Assembly (NCBI GenBank): GCA_905214305.1
Contig: CAJMLK010000016.1
Location: forward strand, 1-55,660
Length of the DNA stretch: 55,660 nucleotides
DNA from: an uncultured bacterium
GTDB taxonomy: Bacteria > Desulfobacterota > Desulfovibrionia > Desulfovibrionales > Desulfovibrionaceae
Direction of reading: 5' to 3'
A model generated the notes under the pieces. The model was not told the origin of the DNA, did not search any database, and worked only from the letters and a program-made list of their open reading frames with translations. Below are positions 34,961 to 42,125 of this stretch, piece after piece. How positions within the stretch are numbered: position 1 is the stretch's first letter; the number at the start of each line of letters is the position of its first letter. The position numbers and the translations under genes were made by a program.

Positions 34961-35106
34961 AGAGCAGTTTTACTTTGAAATTGCTCTGGCGGATGCGGGA
35001 GCAGACGCCAGCCGCGGGGGTGTGCGCAGTTTATCTGCGCGCTTACACGCCGGAGCGGGCGTCTTGGAAGCATCGAGAATATATATTCTCAATGCGAAAA
35101 TGCTCT
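34961..35106. repeat. AGAGC-type dispersed repeat A, copy 3 (best preserved)
   Basis: It is bounded by AGAGCAGTTTTACTTTGAAA on the left and AATGCGAAAATGCTCT on the right. The outer AGAGCA / TGCTCT are inverted repeats, and the next bases (GTTTT / AAAAT) nearly so. Inside are a second AAATTGCTC block, GGAGCAGACGCCAGCCGC, and the hairpin CGAGAATATATATTCTC. Length 146 bp. No coding capacity. Confidence 0.8.
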
Positions 35107-35287
35107 AGTCGCGCAAACATGGTGCGCCTGCCATCGTGGGGACGGCCTGCGTTTTCGATCTTTTGGGAAGTTTTTCTGTATTTGTCCTGTGGTGACAAGC
35201 AGATATGCGGTTGCGGTCGGCATTGCCGCCGCAATGTGCCAACACGGAGGCCGACTTTACGGCAGCGTTTGGGGGCCATCGCAGAAG

Positions 35288-35328
35288 CAGGGGGAAAGGG
35301 GGCGCGCCTTTTCCCCCTGTCTTTTTTT
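35288..35328 (+). terminator. Terminator-like hairpin 1 in gene-free region
   Basis: CAGGGGGAAA (35288-35297) pairs with TTTCCCCCTG (35310-35319), followed by TCTTTTTTT. It points to a plus-strand transcript, although no plus-strand gene lies upstream for several kilobases. Confidence 0.6.
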
Positions 35329-35411
35329 GGCATGGGGCGCAGCCCTTTTCATAAAAATCTGCCCCGGTCCGGGGCTGATGCTGCGCCGCACCGGGCGGCT
35401 GCGACTGTTCC

Positions 35412-35463
35412 CCTTTCTGCCGGAGCCGACCCATCGGGAGCGGATCCGGCAGAAAGGTTTTTT
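35412..35463 (+). terminator. Terminator-like hairpin 2 in gene-free region
   Basis: A perfect 12-bp stem, CCTTTCTGCCGG (35412-35423) with CCGGCAGAAAGG (35446-35457), is followed by TTTTTT. The T-run is on the plus-strand side only. Only about 90 bases separate it from the first hairpin. Confidence 0.7.
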
Positions 35464-35585
35464 AGAGCATTTTGCTTTTGAAACACGCCCTGTTGCAACG
35501 CATCATTCTGGGGAAAACGTGTTTTCGTCAGAATCCGCGCCACTTGGTGGTGGCTGCCGCCTTCGCGTCAGCAGAGCGGTTTCAA
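35464..35585 (-). repeat. Dispersed repeat B, copy 2 (inverted relative to copy 1)
   Basis: Begins AGAGCATTTTGCTTTTGAAA and ends CAGCAGAGCGGTTTCAA. It reads as the reverse complement of 33158-33292. Its last bases include the TCA that is the stop codon of the DUF1269 gene. Confidence 0.75.
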
Positions 35586-36088
35586 TTCTTGGCCGCCGCA
35601 TCCGTGGCAGCGCTCAAGGCCGCCTGAAGGCGGTTTTCGTCTTCGTGGGACAGGGACGACTGGATGACTTCGCCGCCTGAGCCGCGCAGTTCTGCCAGAA
35701 CCTTGTCGGTAATTTCAGAATCCACCAGCACGAACAGGGCCGAAGAGCCGGGCTTGAGCTTTTCACCGAGCTGCTTCATGAAGTTGTCATTGATGCCCAC
35801 ATCGCTCAGTGCGCCGCCCACGGCTCCCGCGCCCGCGCCCACCACAAGGCCCAGCAGGGGGTTCAGAAAGATCAGGCCGATCAGCGCGCCCCAGAAACCG
35901 CCGCTCAGCGCGCCAGTTGCCGTAAGGTTGTAAAGCTGGTGCAGCTTGACCTTGCCGTCCTGCTTGCGGGTAACCACCACGGCGTCTTCAAGGTCCACAA
36001 GGTAGTCTTTCTGCATTTTCAAAAATTTGATGCGTTCTTCACTGGCCTGCGTTTCACTGGGGTAGGCCACGACAATCAATGTGCGCAT
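35582..36088 (-). CDS. DUF1269 family membrane-associated protein
   Basis: The 168-aa protein starts MRTLIVVAYPSETQASE and has a Gly/Ala-rich double membrane segment in the middle: TATGALSGGFWGALIGLIFLNPLLGLVVGAGAGAVGGALSD. The C-terminal soluble part (GSSALFVLVDSEITDKVLAEL) is characteristic of DUF1269. Function of the family is unknown. AAGGAGATCCC precedes the ATG. The stop codon lies inside the edge of repeat B. Confidence 0.85.
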   Translation of the reverse strand: MRTLIVVAYPSETQASEERIKFLKMQKDYLVDLEDAVVVTRKQDGKVKLHQLYNLTATGALSGGFWGALIGLIFLNPLLGLVVGAGAGAVGGALSDVGINDNFMKQLGEKLKPGSSALFVLVDSEITDKVLAELRGSGGEVIQSSLSHEDENRLQAALSAATDAAAKN

Positions 36089-36194
36089 GGGATCTCCTTG
36101 AGGTGCGGTATTGCCTGCAATATTGGCCGCAATACCGTTGGTTACAGATAATGGCTATCGCCAGCAATATGGCACGGGCCGTATAAAATGACAA

Positions 36195-36230
36195 TGCCAC
36201 GAAGACCCCGCCATTGGGGCCTTCGTGGCA
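36195..36230 (-). terminator. Hairpin downstream of the MBL-fold gene
   Basis: TGCCACGAAG-A-CCCC and GGGG-C-CTTCGTGGCA form a long stem with a six-base loop, 18 bases after the stop codon. On the minus strand it is followed by TTGTCATTTTAT, a weak T-tract. Confidence 0.6.
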
Positions 36231-36247
36231 AAAAGTGTGCAATCTGG

Positions 36248-37117
36248 CTATATTTTGTTTATCGGCAACTTTACGAACTGAATGCCCGCAACGGGTGTGC
36301 CAAAGTCGCCCGCGCGCATGTTGGCCTGGATGGAGGGCAGCAGCAGGGGCGGCACGGCCTTGCCCGTATCGTCCGCCCTGCGCCGTGAAACAAAGCTGTT
36401 TTTATCAATACCCATGTGCAGGCGTTCATTTTTCAGCTTCTGTTCGCCCACGGTGCTCATGCACTCGGGGCCGCGCTTGCCCGCAGGGGGATAGTCGTGC
36501 CCCACATAGATACGGTAATGATCCGGCAGGGCAAAGAGCTTGCGCGAAGATTCGTAGGAATCCTCGGGGCTGCCGCCCGGAAAATCGCAACGGCCGGAAC
36601 CCACATCGGGCAGAAAGATGGTGTCGCCCACAAAGGCGGTATCTTCAATGATGTAGGTGGTGTCGGCCGGAGTGTGCCCGGGCGTGTGGATCATTTTGGC
36701 CTTGAGGTCGCCTATGGTAAAGGTTTCGTCATTTTCAAAAAGATGGTCAAAATCAGCGCCGTCGGCCGGAGTGTCGTTGCCGGTCTGGAAAATGGGAACC
36801 CAGGTGGCGATGATGTTGAGCATGTGCCTGCTGATGGCGATCTTGCCGCCCAGCTTTTCCTTGAGATACCGGGCGGCGGTAATATGGTCGGCATGAATGT
36901 GCGTCTCGAGTATCCACTCCACCGCAAGTTCTTTTTGCTGCACAAATGTAGCGACCGTATCGGCGGATGTTGTAGCGGTGCGGCTTGAGGGCATGTCATA
37001 GTCCAGCACGCTGTCAATGATGGCGCAGCGCCGCTGGCTGTCTGTATCTGACCAGACCACATAGGTCCAGGTTGCAGTAACGGGGTCAAAAAATCCGCGC
37101 ACATTGGGGGCAGTCAT
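36248..37117 (-). CDS. MBL-fold hydrolase, persulfide dioxygenase/Blh-like
   Basis: A 289-aa metallo-beta-lactamase-fold protein of the ETHE1/Blh group, whose members oxidise glutathione persulfide or related sulfane sulfur with a non-haem iron. Metal ligands are visible in THIHADHITA, in HTPGHTPADTTY, in GDTIFLPDVGSGRCDFPGGS, and in YVGHDYPP. A long upstream open frame to 37453 is Ala/Pro-rich and unconserved. The ATG at 37115-37117 follows AAGGAGACTATT and gives the family start (MTAPNVRGFFDPVTATWTYV). The rhodanese gene lies upstream on the same strand, a common pairing. Confidence 0.88.
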   Translation of the reverse strand: MTAPNVRGFFDPVTATWTYVVWSDTDSQRRCAIIDSVLDYDMPSSRTATTSADTVATFVQQKELAVEWILETHIHADHITAARYLKEKLGGKIAISRHMLNIIATWVPIFQTGNDTPADGADFDHLFENDETFTIGDLKAKMIHTPGHTPADTTYIIEDTAFVGDTIFLPDVGSGRCDFPGGSPEDSYESSRKLFALPDHYRIYVGHDYPPAGKRGPECMSTVGEQKLKNERLHMGIDKNSFVSRRRADDTGKAVPPLLLPSIQANMRAGDFGTPVAGIQFVKLPINKI

Positions 37118-37274
37118 AATAGTCTCCTTGGCGTCGGTTGCGCCTTGCGGCGCTGTATGGTTGAGATCGGCCCAACCGTGAAGTTCCGGCATGTGGGGCT
37201 TTGGCCCGGCCCGGCAGCACTGGACGGCCTTGGGCCGGGCCGGCATCAGCCTGACATGCCACGGCTGCTGCCGC

Positions 37275-37904
37275 CTACTGGCAACTGGCGCCGGGGCTTG
37301 CGCCGCCGCCCTTGCCGCCGCCAATGGAGCAGGCTCCGCCAGATGTGCACGAGGCTCCTTTCTGGTTCCAGGGAGCGCGCATGAGCAGAAGAGCCATGCC
37401 GCACCAGTTGGTGATGCCCGAGAAAACCTGGCCCGCGCCGATAAACAGCGCACCCAGATAAAACAGGGGGCTTATGCCATAGCCCAACAGGGTAAAGAGC
37501 AGCGTAAGCGCGCCTGCCACCAGACGTACCTGCCGGTCAAGCGAGGGCGACGCTTCGCCGGTTTTGGGCAGACCTTCACCAGCCGTGGCAAAACCGGCCT
37601 CTTCGCAGGCGGCGATGCCGCCATCAATAAAGCGTACCCGGCTGTAGCCTGCCTGAACGAACTTTTCTGCGGCGCTTTTGGCGCGTGCCCCGCTACGGCA
37701 AATGGTGAATATGGGGGTATCGACGAGCACGCCGCTGCGCAGGGCAACGTCACGGGGGTCGAGGCTGGTGACGGGAGCAAAGGCAGTAGGCATGGCCAGC
37801 CGTTTTTCAGAATATTCCATGGGGGAACGTACATCCACAACAAGAGCCTGCTTCAAGTCCACACTGTGCAGCTCTCTGGCGCTGATGCTTTGTACAGCGG
37901 ACAT
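37275..37904 (-). CDS. Rhodanese domain fused to DUF2892 membrane segment
   Basis: This 209-aa protein has an N-terminal rhodanese domain (sulfurtransferase) with the active loop CRSGARA at about residue 70, then two transmembrane helices of the DUF2892 type (GALTLLFTLLGYGISPLFYLGALF and TNWCGMALLLM). It ends in a Gly/Cys-rich tail with four cysteines (about residues 187-208), possibly metal- or persulfide-binding. AAAGGAGACCAT precedes the ATG at 37904. It likely delivers sulfane sulfur to the neighbouring MBL-fold dioxygenase at the membrane. Confidence 0.88.
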   Translation of the reverse strand: MSAVQSISARELHSVDLKQALVVDVRSPMEYSEKRLAMPTAFAPVTSLDPRDVALRSGVLVDTPIFTICRSGARAKSAAEKFVQAGYSRVRFIDGGIAACEEAGFATAGEGLPKTGEASPSLDRQVRLVAGALTLLFTLLGYGISPLFYLGALFIGAGQVFSGITNWCGMALLLMRAPWNQKGASCTSGGACSIGGGKGGGASPGASCQ

Positions 37905-38015
37905 ATGGTCTCCTTTTTTCGGCAATGGCTGCCGAAATGCATGCAACGTAAACGGGAGCAGTGTCAGACGGGTTGCAACCCGGACGCAGCGGTGATGGTA
38001 TCCTTCCGTATTGGT

Positions 38016-38050
38016 AGGATATAATTATTGATTATAGTGATATAATTCGA
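38016..38050 (-). promoter_or_regulatory. Possible operator/promoter of the rhodanese-MBL unit
   Basis: GATATAATT occurs at 38018-38026 and again at 38039-38047, 21 bases (two helical turns) apart. Between and around them TATAAT-tattg-ATTATA is a perfect inverted repeat. In related sulfide-detoxifying operons an ArsR-type repressor binds such AT-rich sites. No regulator gene is adjacent here. Confidence 0.3.
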
Positions 38051-38164
38051 GCTGGAAAGCAACTGCCGCCAAAAGCGGCTGCTTTTTGACAACAATGCAG
38101 TATAATTGAGTATGGCCGTTTTGTCGCGCGGGCGACAGCAGAGCTTGATGCCCTGTAAAACAGA

Positions 38165-38189
38165 CAGGCTGCCCGGTGTGGGCAGCCTG
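38165..38189 (-). terminator. Terminator of the MFS gene
   Basis: A perfect 10-bp stem, CAGGCTGCCC / GGGCAGCCTG with a five-base loop, lies 6 bases after the MFS stop codon. TCTGTTTTAC follows on the minus strand. Confidence 0.7.
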
Positions 38190-38194
38190 CGGGT

Positions 38195-39457
38195 TTATTG
38201 CATTTGAGCTGTTTGCCTGCGTTCGTGCAGGGCCAGCCGCAGTCTGTCGGCCAGCATGAAGCAGCCGCACAGGCTTACGGAAATTGCCGTGGCCGTGAAC
38301 ACGCCCCTGTAGCCAAAGCCTGCGTTGATGACCATGCCGCCGATAAGCGGAGCCAGCATGCCGCTGGCGTCAAAGGTAGCCATCATGACGTTGGAGTTGA
38401 TGGAGCGCGTGGCCGGATTTGAGCGGTCGTATACCGCGGCGGCCAGCAGCGGATACAGCAGGCCCAGACCCAGACCGTACAGGCAGGTCAGCGGCACAAA
38501 GGCCCACAGCGGGCCCCAGGCCAGCCCAAGCATGCAGCAGGCCAGCACGGCGCTGCACAAAAGCGTAACCCTGTAGCGCGGCATGGTGTCGAGCCGGTTG
38601 CTGCCTGCAAGGCGCACAAGAATTATGGTCAAGGTATAAACGCTGAAGAACCATGCCGGGTTTGCCCCTGTGACCGAGCACAGTCCCTTTATGAAGAATA
38701 TGGCCTGCACCGTCATGATGCTGAAGGCCAGACAGGCCAGATAGACGAAAAGCAGTCCCGATCGGCTCACAGCCTGCCACAGGGCGCGGCCGGACATGCC
38801 GCCGCTGTCCTCGGGGGCCATTTCAGGCGTCCTCAGGCGGGGGGCCAGGGGGATCAGCATGAGCAGCGAGGGCAGGCCAAGCAGGGAGGATGCCGCGAAA
38901 AGTCCGGCTTCTCCTCCCAGCAGGGGCAGTATGGGTTCTGCGGCTGCGGGAATGATGGAATAGGGCAAGAGCATGGTAAGAGAAAAAATGGCAAAGCCGC
39001 GCGCACTCTGGCCCTTGGGGATGCAACTGACAAGCACGGCCACGGTGCAGCTTGAAAAAACGGCCAGAGCAATGCCCTGCACAATGCGCAGCGTCCATAT
39101 CATGCCTATGGCATGCGGGCCGCCTACATGCGCATAGCCCAGCATGACGCAGCTTGATATGACGATGGAAACGGCCATGGCGGGCAGTTTGCCGCGGCGC
39201 AGCAGCAGTACGCTCGCCAGCGGGCGGAACAGCAGCACCATGGCAAACATGGATGCCAGCAGCACGCCGCGCCAGTTGGGGCTGACGGCCATGCCTTCCA
39301 GCCACTGCTCAAAGCAGTAAAAAACGGCGATAAAGCTGTTGCAGAACATGGTCATGCAAAACAGCAGGATAAAGTCACGGCTAAACAGGGTTTGCGGCGG
39401 TTCCGGCGATACGGGTGGCCGCACGGTTTCAACAGGGGAAGCGGCAAGGGGCGACAT
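38195..39457 (-). CDS. MFS transporter
   Basis: A 420-aa major facilitator superfamily permease with about twelve hydrophobic segments and short loops. The motif-A region between helices 2 and 3 reads FRPLASVLLLRRGKLPAM, and the symmetrical position in the second half reads RLAGSNRLDTMPRYR. The N-terminal 25 residues are Pro/Thr-rich and cytoplasmic. TTGAGGCCAC precedes the ATG. Substrate cannot be told. It lies 70 bases after the PEP-synthase-like gene on the other side, with the same strand, but no proven link. Confidence 0.85.
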   Translation of the reverse strand: MSPLAASPVETVRPPVSPEPPQTLFSRDFILLFCMTMFCNSFIAVFYCFEQWLEGMAVSPNWRGVLLASMFAMVLLFRPLASVLLLRRGKLPAMAVSIVISSCVMLGYAHVGGPHAIGMIWTLRIVQGIALAVFSSCTVAVLVSCIPKGQSARGFAIFSLTMLLPYSIIPAAAEPILPLLGGEAGLFAASSLLGLPSLLMLIPLAPRLRTPEMAPEDSGGMSGRALWQAVSRSGLLFVYLACLAFSIMTVQAIFFIKGLCSVTGANPAWFFSVYTLTIILVRLAGSNRLDTMPRYRVTLLCSAVLACCMLGLAWGPLWAFVPLTCLYGLGLGLLYPLLAAAVYDRSNPATRSINSNVMMATFDASGMLAPLIGGMVINAGFGYRGVFTATAISVSLCGCFMLADRLRLALHERRQTAQMQ

Positions 39458-39527
39458 GTGGCCTCAATTACGTTATGCCGCGCTCGTTGCGTCAATGGGG
39501 CAACGGCTGCTCCAGGGGGAGCTGCGG

Positions 39528-42089
39528 CTAATGGTACTCGCCTTTGAGAAATTTTTCGGCATAGGCCGCCACTGCGGCCTCATCCACCATAAGCATGTCC
39601 ATCTGGCGAGTCATGATAAGCAGACGCCCCAGCTGATCCAGGCGTGAGCACAGCTCGGGCCGTGGATACTTCTGATAGCGTGCACGTATCCTATCACCGG
39701 TAAGCTCAACGGTAAAGCCAAGCTCTTTGAGTATAAGCCCTATGCACCGCACCCGGCGTACGCGCTGCACATCGTTTGCGGCTCCGCCGGCGAATTCAAA
39801 GCGGATGTAATTTTTGCTCAGCGTGTCGCCGCACCATGTGTCAAGAATGGCGTAATGGTAACCTACCCGCGATGAAAAATTCAGGTAACGGTCTGAAACA
39901 ATAGCATAACTGCGCTGACCAAAGCGCGAGCACCCTTCTTCGTTACAGCCAATAACACTTTGCCCCATGACCGAGAGAAAGCCGCGCATGTTGACCGGCC
40001 GCGGCCCGCGCGACTGCACTGCGGGGTTGAGCATGCCATCAAGCACGTGCCTGAAGGGAACACTGGTCACATCCTGAGGCAGCACGCGCCGTGCCTCCGG
40101 GTTGCGCAGGCCCCCGCCAAGGTCGATTATGTAAAGATCAAGGGGGATGGAGCTTACAAGCTGGCTGGCAACCCCGGCGCTGTTTTCCGTAACGCTGTCA
40201 GAGAGCTGGAACATTTCGGCATAGCTCATTTCGTGGGCGTAGCGCATGACGTCGTGCAGCGAGGTGCAGTGCTCCGGCGTGAAGGTGTCGGCCCTTGGGT
40301 CCACCAGATGCAGCGGCAGAATATATGGGGCCACACGGCGCAGGAGCATGAGGGCAGGACTGTCGGCTCTGGCTTGTGGCCGGGTAAGGCGCAGGGCCAG
40401 CAGTTCCGGGATTTCGCCGTCAAAGACCCTGCCCGTGAGGGCGTCCACGGTGATCACCTGACCTTCGCTGAGCACACCGGTGACGCCCGGCAGATTCATA
40501 AGCGTGGGAACCCCGAATTCCCGGCATATGGACGCCATGTGCCCGGTGAGGCTGCCCGTCTGGGCGATAATGGCCGAGGCCCGCCGCATGGCCGACATGG
40601 CGCTGGGCGAGGAGTGGTCCATGAGCATGACCGCGCCTTCGGGAAAATGGGTAATATCTTCTCCATCGCCCACAAATACCACTGGCCCGCAGCCCACGCC
40701 TCTGGCGGCCACGTCCGCACCGGAAAGCAGGGGGCGCAGATGCCCAAGGATGGGCGCGGCTTTTTCTTCCGCCATGCTGTCCAGCCCCATCGGCCGGGTT
40801 TGCAGCAGCACGATCTGATCCTCTTCGTCCACAGCCCATTCCATATCCTGTGGATACTGGTAGTGACGCTCCAGCTCCATGGCCATGTCCGCCAGACGCC
40901 GCACCTGATCATCGCTGAGACAGGGAACGTCCTGCAGGGTGTCGGGTACGGGAACCATCTCGCTTTCCACTCCCGATCCGTGGCGTACCAGACGCAGGCG
41001 CACAGCCTTGTGGGCAATGGTGGTTTTGGTGATCTTGCCGGTGGCCCGCGATACCAGCCACTGATCAGGCGTGCCGGAACCGTCCACCACCATTTCCCCC
41101 AGGCCCCACAGGCCGTTGATGACAATGCTGTTGGAGCGCAGGTCAACGGGATGGCGCGAAAAAACCACGCCAGCGGCACGAGCGCGCACCATCTCAACAC
41201 AGCACAGGCCCATGCCCATGGCGTCAAGGGCATAGCCGTGACTGGCGCGATAGGTCAGGGCGCGGGGTGAAAACAGACTGGCAACGACAACCTTGAACGA
41301 CGGGATCAGGTCGTTGCGCGTAACACCCAGCAGGCTGCGGTACTGCCCGGCAAAGGACTGGACCCCGTCTTCGGCGATGGCGCTGGAGCGCAGGGCCGCC
41401 ACCACGTTGGGATCATTGCCGTAGGCCAGATCCCAGGCTTTGAGCAGGGCCTCTTCCACCTCTTTGGGAACAGTGGCCTCGCGGATGAGTTTTTCCACCT
41501 GACGGGAAACAGCGTTGATGTTGTCGGGCTTGTCAGGGTCCACGGAGCGCAGCAGAGAATAGACACTTTTGAAAAGCCCCGGCGTGCGCAGAAGAAAGAT
41601 GGTTCCGGCCTTTATGGTGATGGCAAAGCCGCGCGGCACGGGCATGTCCAGCATGTTTCGCAGTTCGCCGAGGTTGGCGTTTTTGCCGCCCACACTGTAG
41701 GCCATGCTGGCGTCCACTTCCGTGAGGTCCAGGGTCAGGCTTGGCACATCACCGCGGGTGCGCTGATCCAGCTCTTTTTCGATGCGCCCGGCAATGCTGT
41801 GAACAGCGGCATTCAGCCCCAGATGCCGTCGGCCGGAAATATCGTTGAGCGCGGTGGCCATGCGGTCACAGCGAAATATGGCCCGCCGGGCTTCCTTGCG
41901 CACCTGGCTTGTTTCCATGTGGCGTTCGCCGTGCTGAGCGGCATTGAGGCCGGCCAGAATGCCGGCCAGGTCTGCATTGGCCTGAAGCAGTTCCTTGAAC
42001 GAGGCGTACCGCCTGTGAAAAGCGGTCATGGCCTGCTCGCGCGAGAGACGTGGTTTGCGGCCAAAGAATTTTTTCAGTTTGCCGACCAT
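39528..42089 (-). CDS. PEP/pyruvate-binding (PEP-synthase-like) protein with atypical C-terminus
   Basis: An 853-aa relative of PEP synthase/pyruvate phosphate dikinase. After an ~100-residue helical N-terminus comes the ATP-grasp nucleotide domain (GGKNANLGELRN, LRSSAIAEDGVQSFAGQYRS, and EWAVDEEDQIVLLQTRP). Then comes the mobile phosphohistidine domain (AIIAQTGSLTGHMASICREF), which keeps its histidine. The usual C-terminal PEP-binding barrel is missing. Instead there is a ~280-residue domain with DRYLNFSSRVGYHYAILDTW, which I recall from similar delta-proteobacterial proteins. ATG 42089 is better spaced from CCGGAGC than ATG 42095. It follows the sigma-54 regulator by 37 bases, suggesting co-transcription. 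Substrate unknown. Confidence 0.8.
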   Translation of the reverse strand: MVGKLKKFFGRKPRLSREQAMTAFHRRYASFKELLQANADLAGILAGLNAAQHGERHMETSQVRKEARRAIFRCDRMATALNDISGRRHLGLNAAVHSIAGRIEKELDQRTRGDVPSLTLDLTEVDASMAYSVGGKNANLGELRNMLDMPVPRGFAITIKAGTIFLLRTPGLFKSVYSLLRSVDPDKPDNINAVSRQVEKLIREATVPKEVEEALLKAWDLAYGNDPNVVAALRSSAIAEDGVQSFAGQYRSLLGVTRNDLIPSFKVVVASLFSPRALTYRASHGYALDAMGMGLCCVEMVRARAAGVVFSRHPVDLRSNSIVINGLWGLGEMVVDGSGTPDQWLVSRATGKITKTTIAHKAVRLRLVRHGSGVESEMVPVPDTLQDVPCLSDDQVRRLADMAMELERHYQYPQDMEWAVDEEDQIVLLQTRPMGLDSMAEEKAAPILGHLRPLLSGADVAARGVGCGPVVFVGDGEDITHFPEGAVMLMDHSSPSAMSAMRRASAIIAQTGSLTGHMASICREFGVPTLMNLPGVTGVLSEGQVITVDALTGRVFDGEIPELLALRLTRPQARADSPALMLLRRVAPYILPLHLVDPRADTFTPEHCTSLHDVMRYAHEMSYAEMFQLSDSVTENSAGVASQLVSSIPLDLYIIDLGGGLRNPEARRVLPQDVTSVPFRHVLDGMLNPAVQSRGPRPVNMRGFLSVMGQSVIGCNEEGCSRFGQRSYAIVSDRYLNFSSRVGYHYAILDTWCGDTLSKNYIRFEFAGGAANDVQRVRRVRCIGLILKELGFTVELTGDRIRARYQKYPRPELCSRLDQLGRLLIMTRQMDMLMVDEAAVAAYAEKFLKGEYH

Positions 42090-42125
42090 GAACATGCTCC
42101 GGATATGACGTTAAAAAAGCCTTAA

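Noticed and set aside
34828..35481. Plus-strand open frame of 217 codons
   Set aside because: It runs through repeat A and a terminator hairpin, is Arg/Cys-rich without any recognisable motif, and lacks a ribosome binding site.
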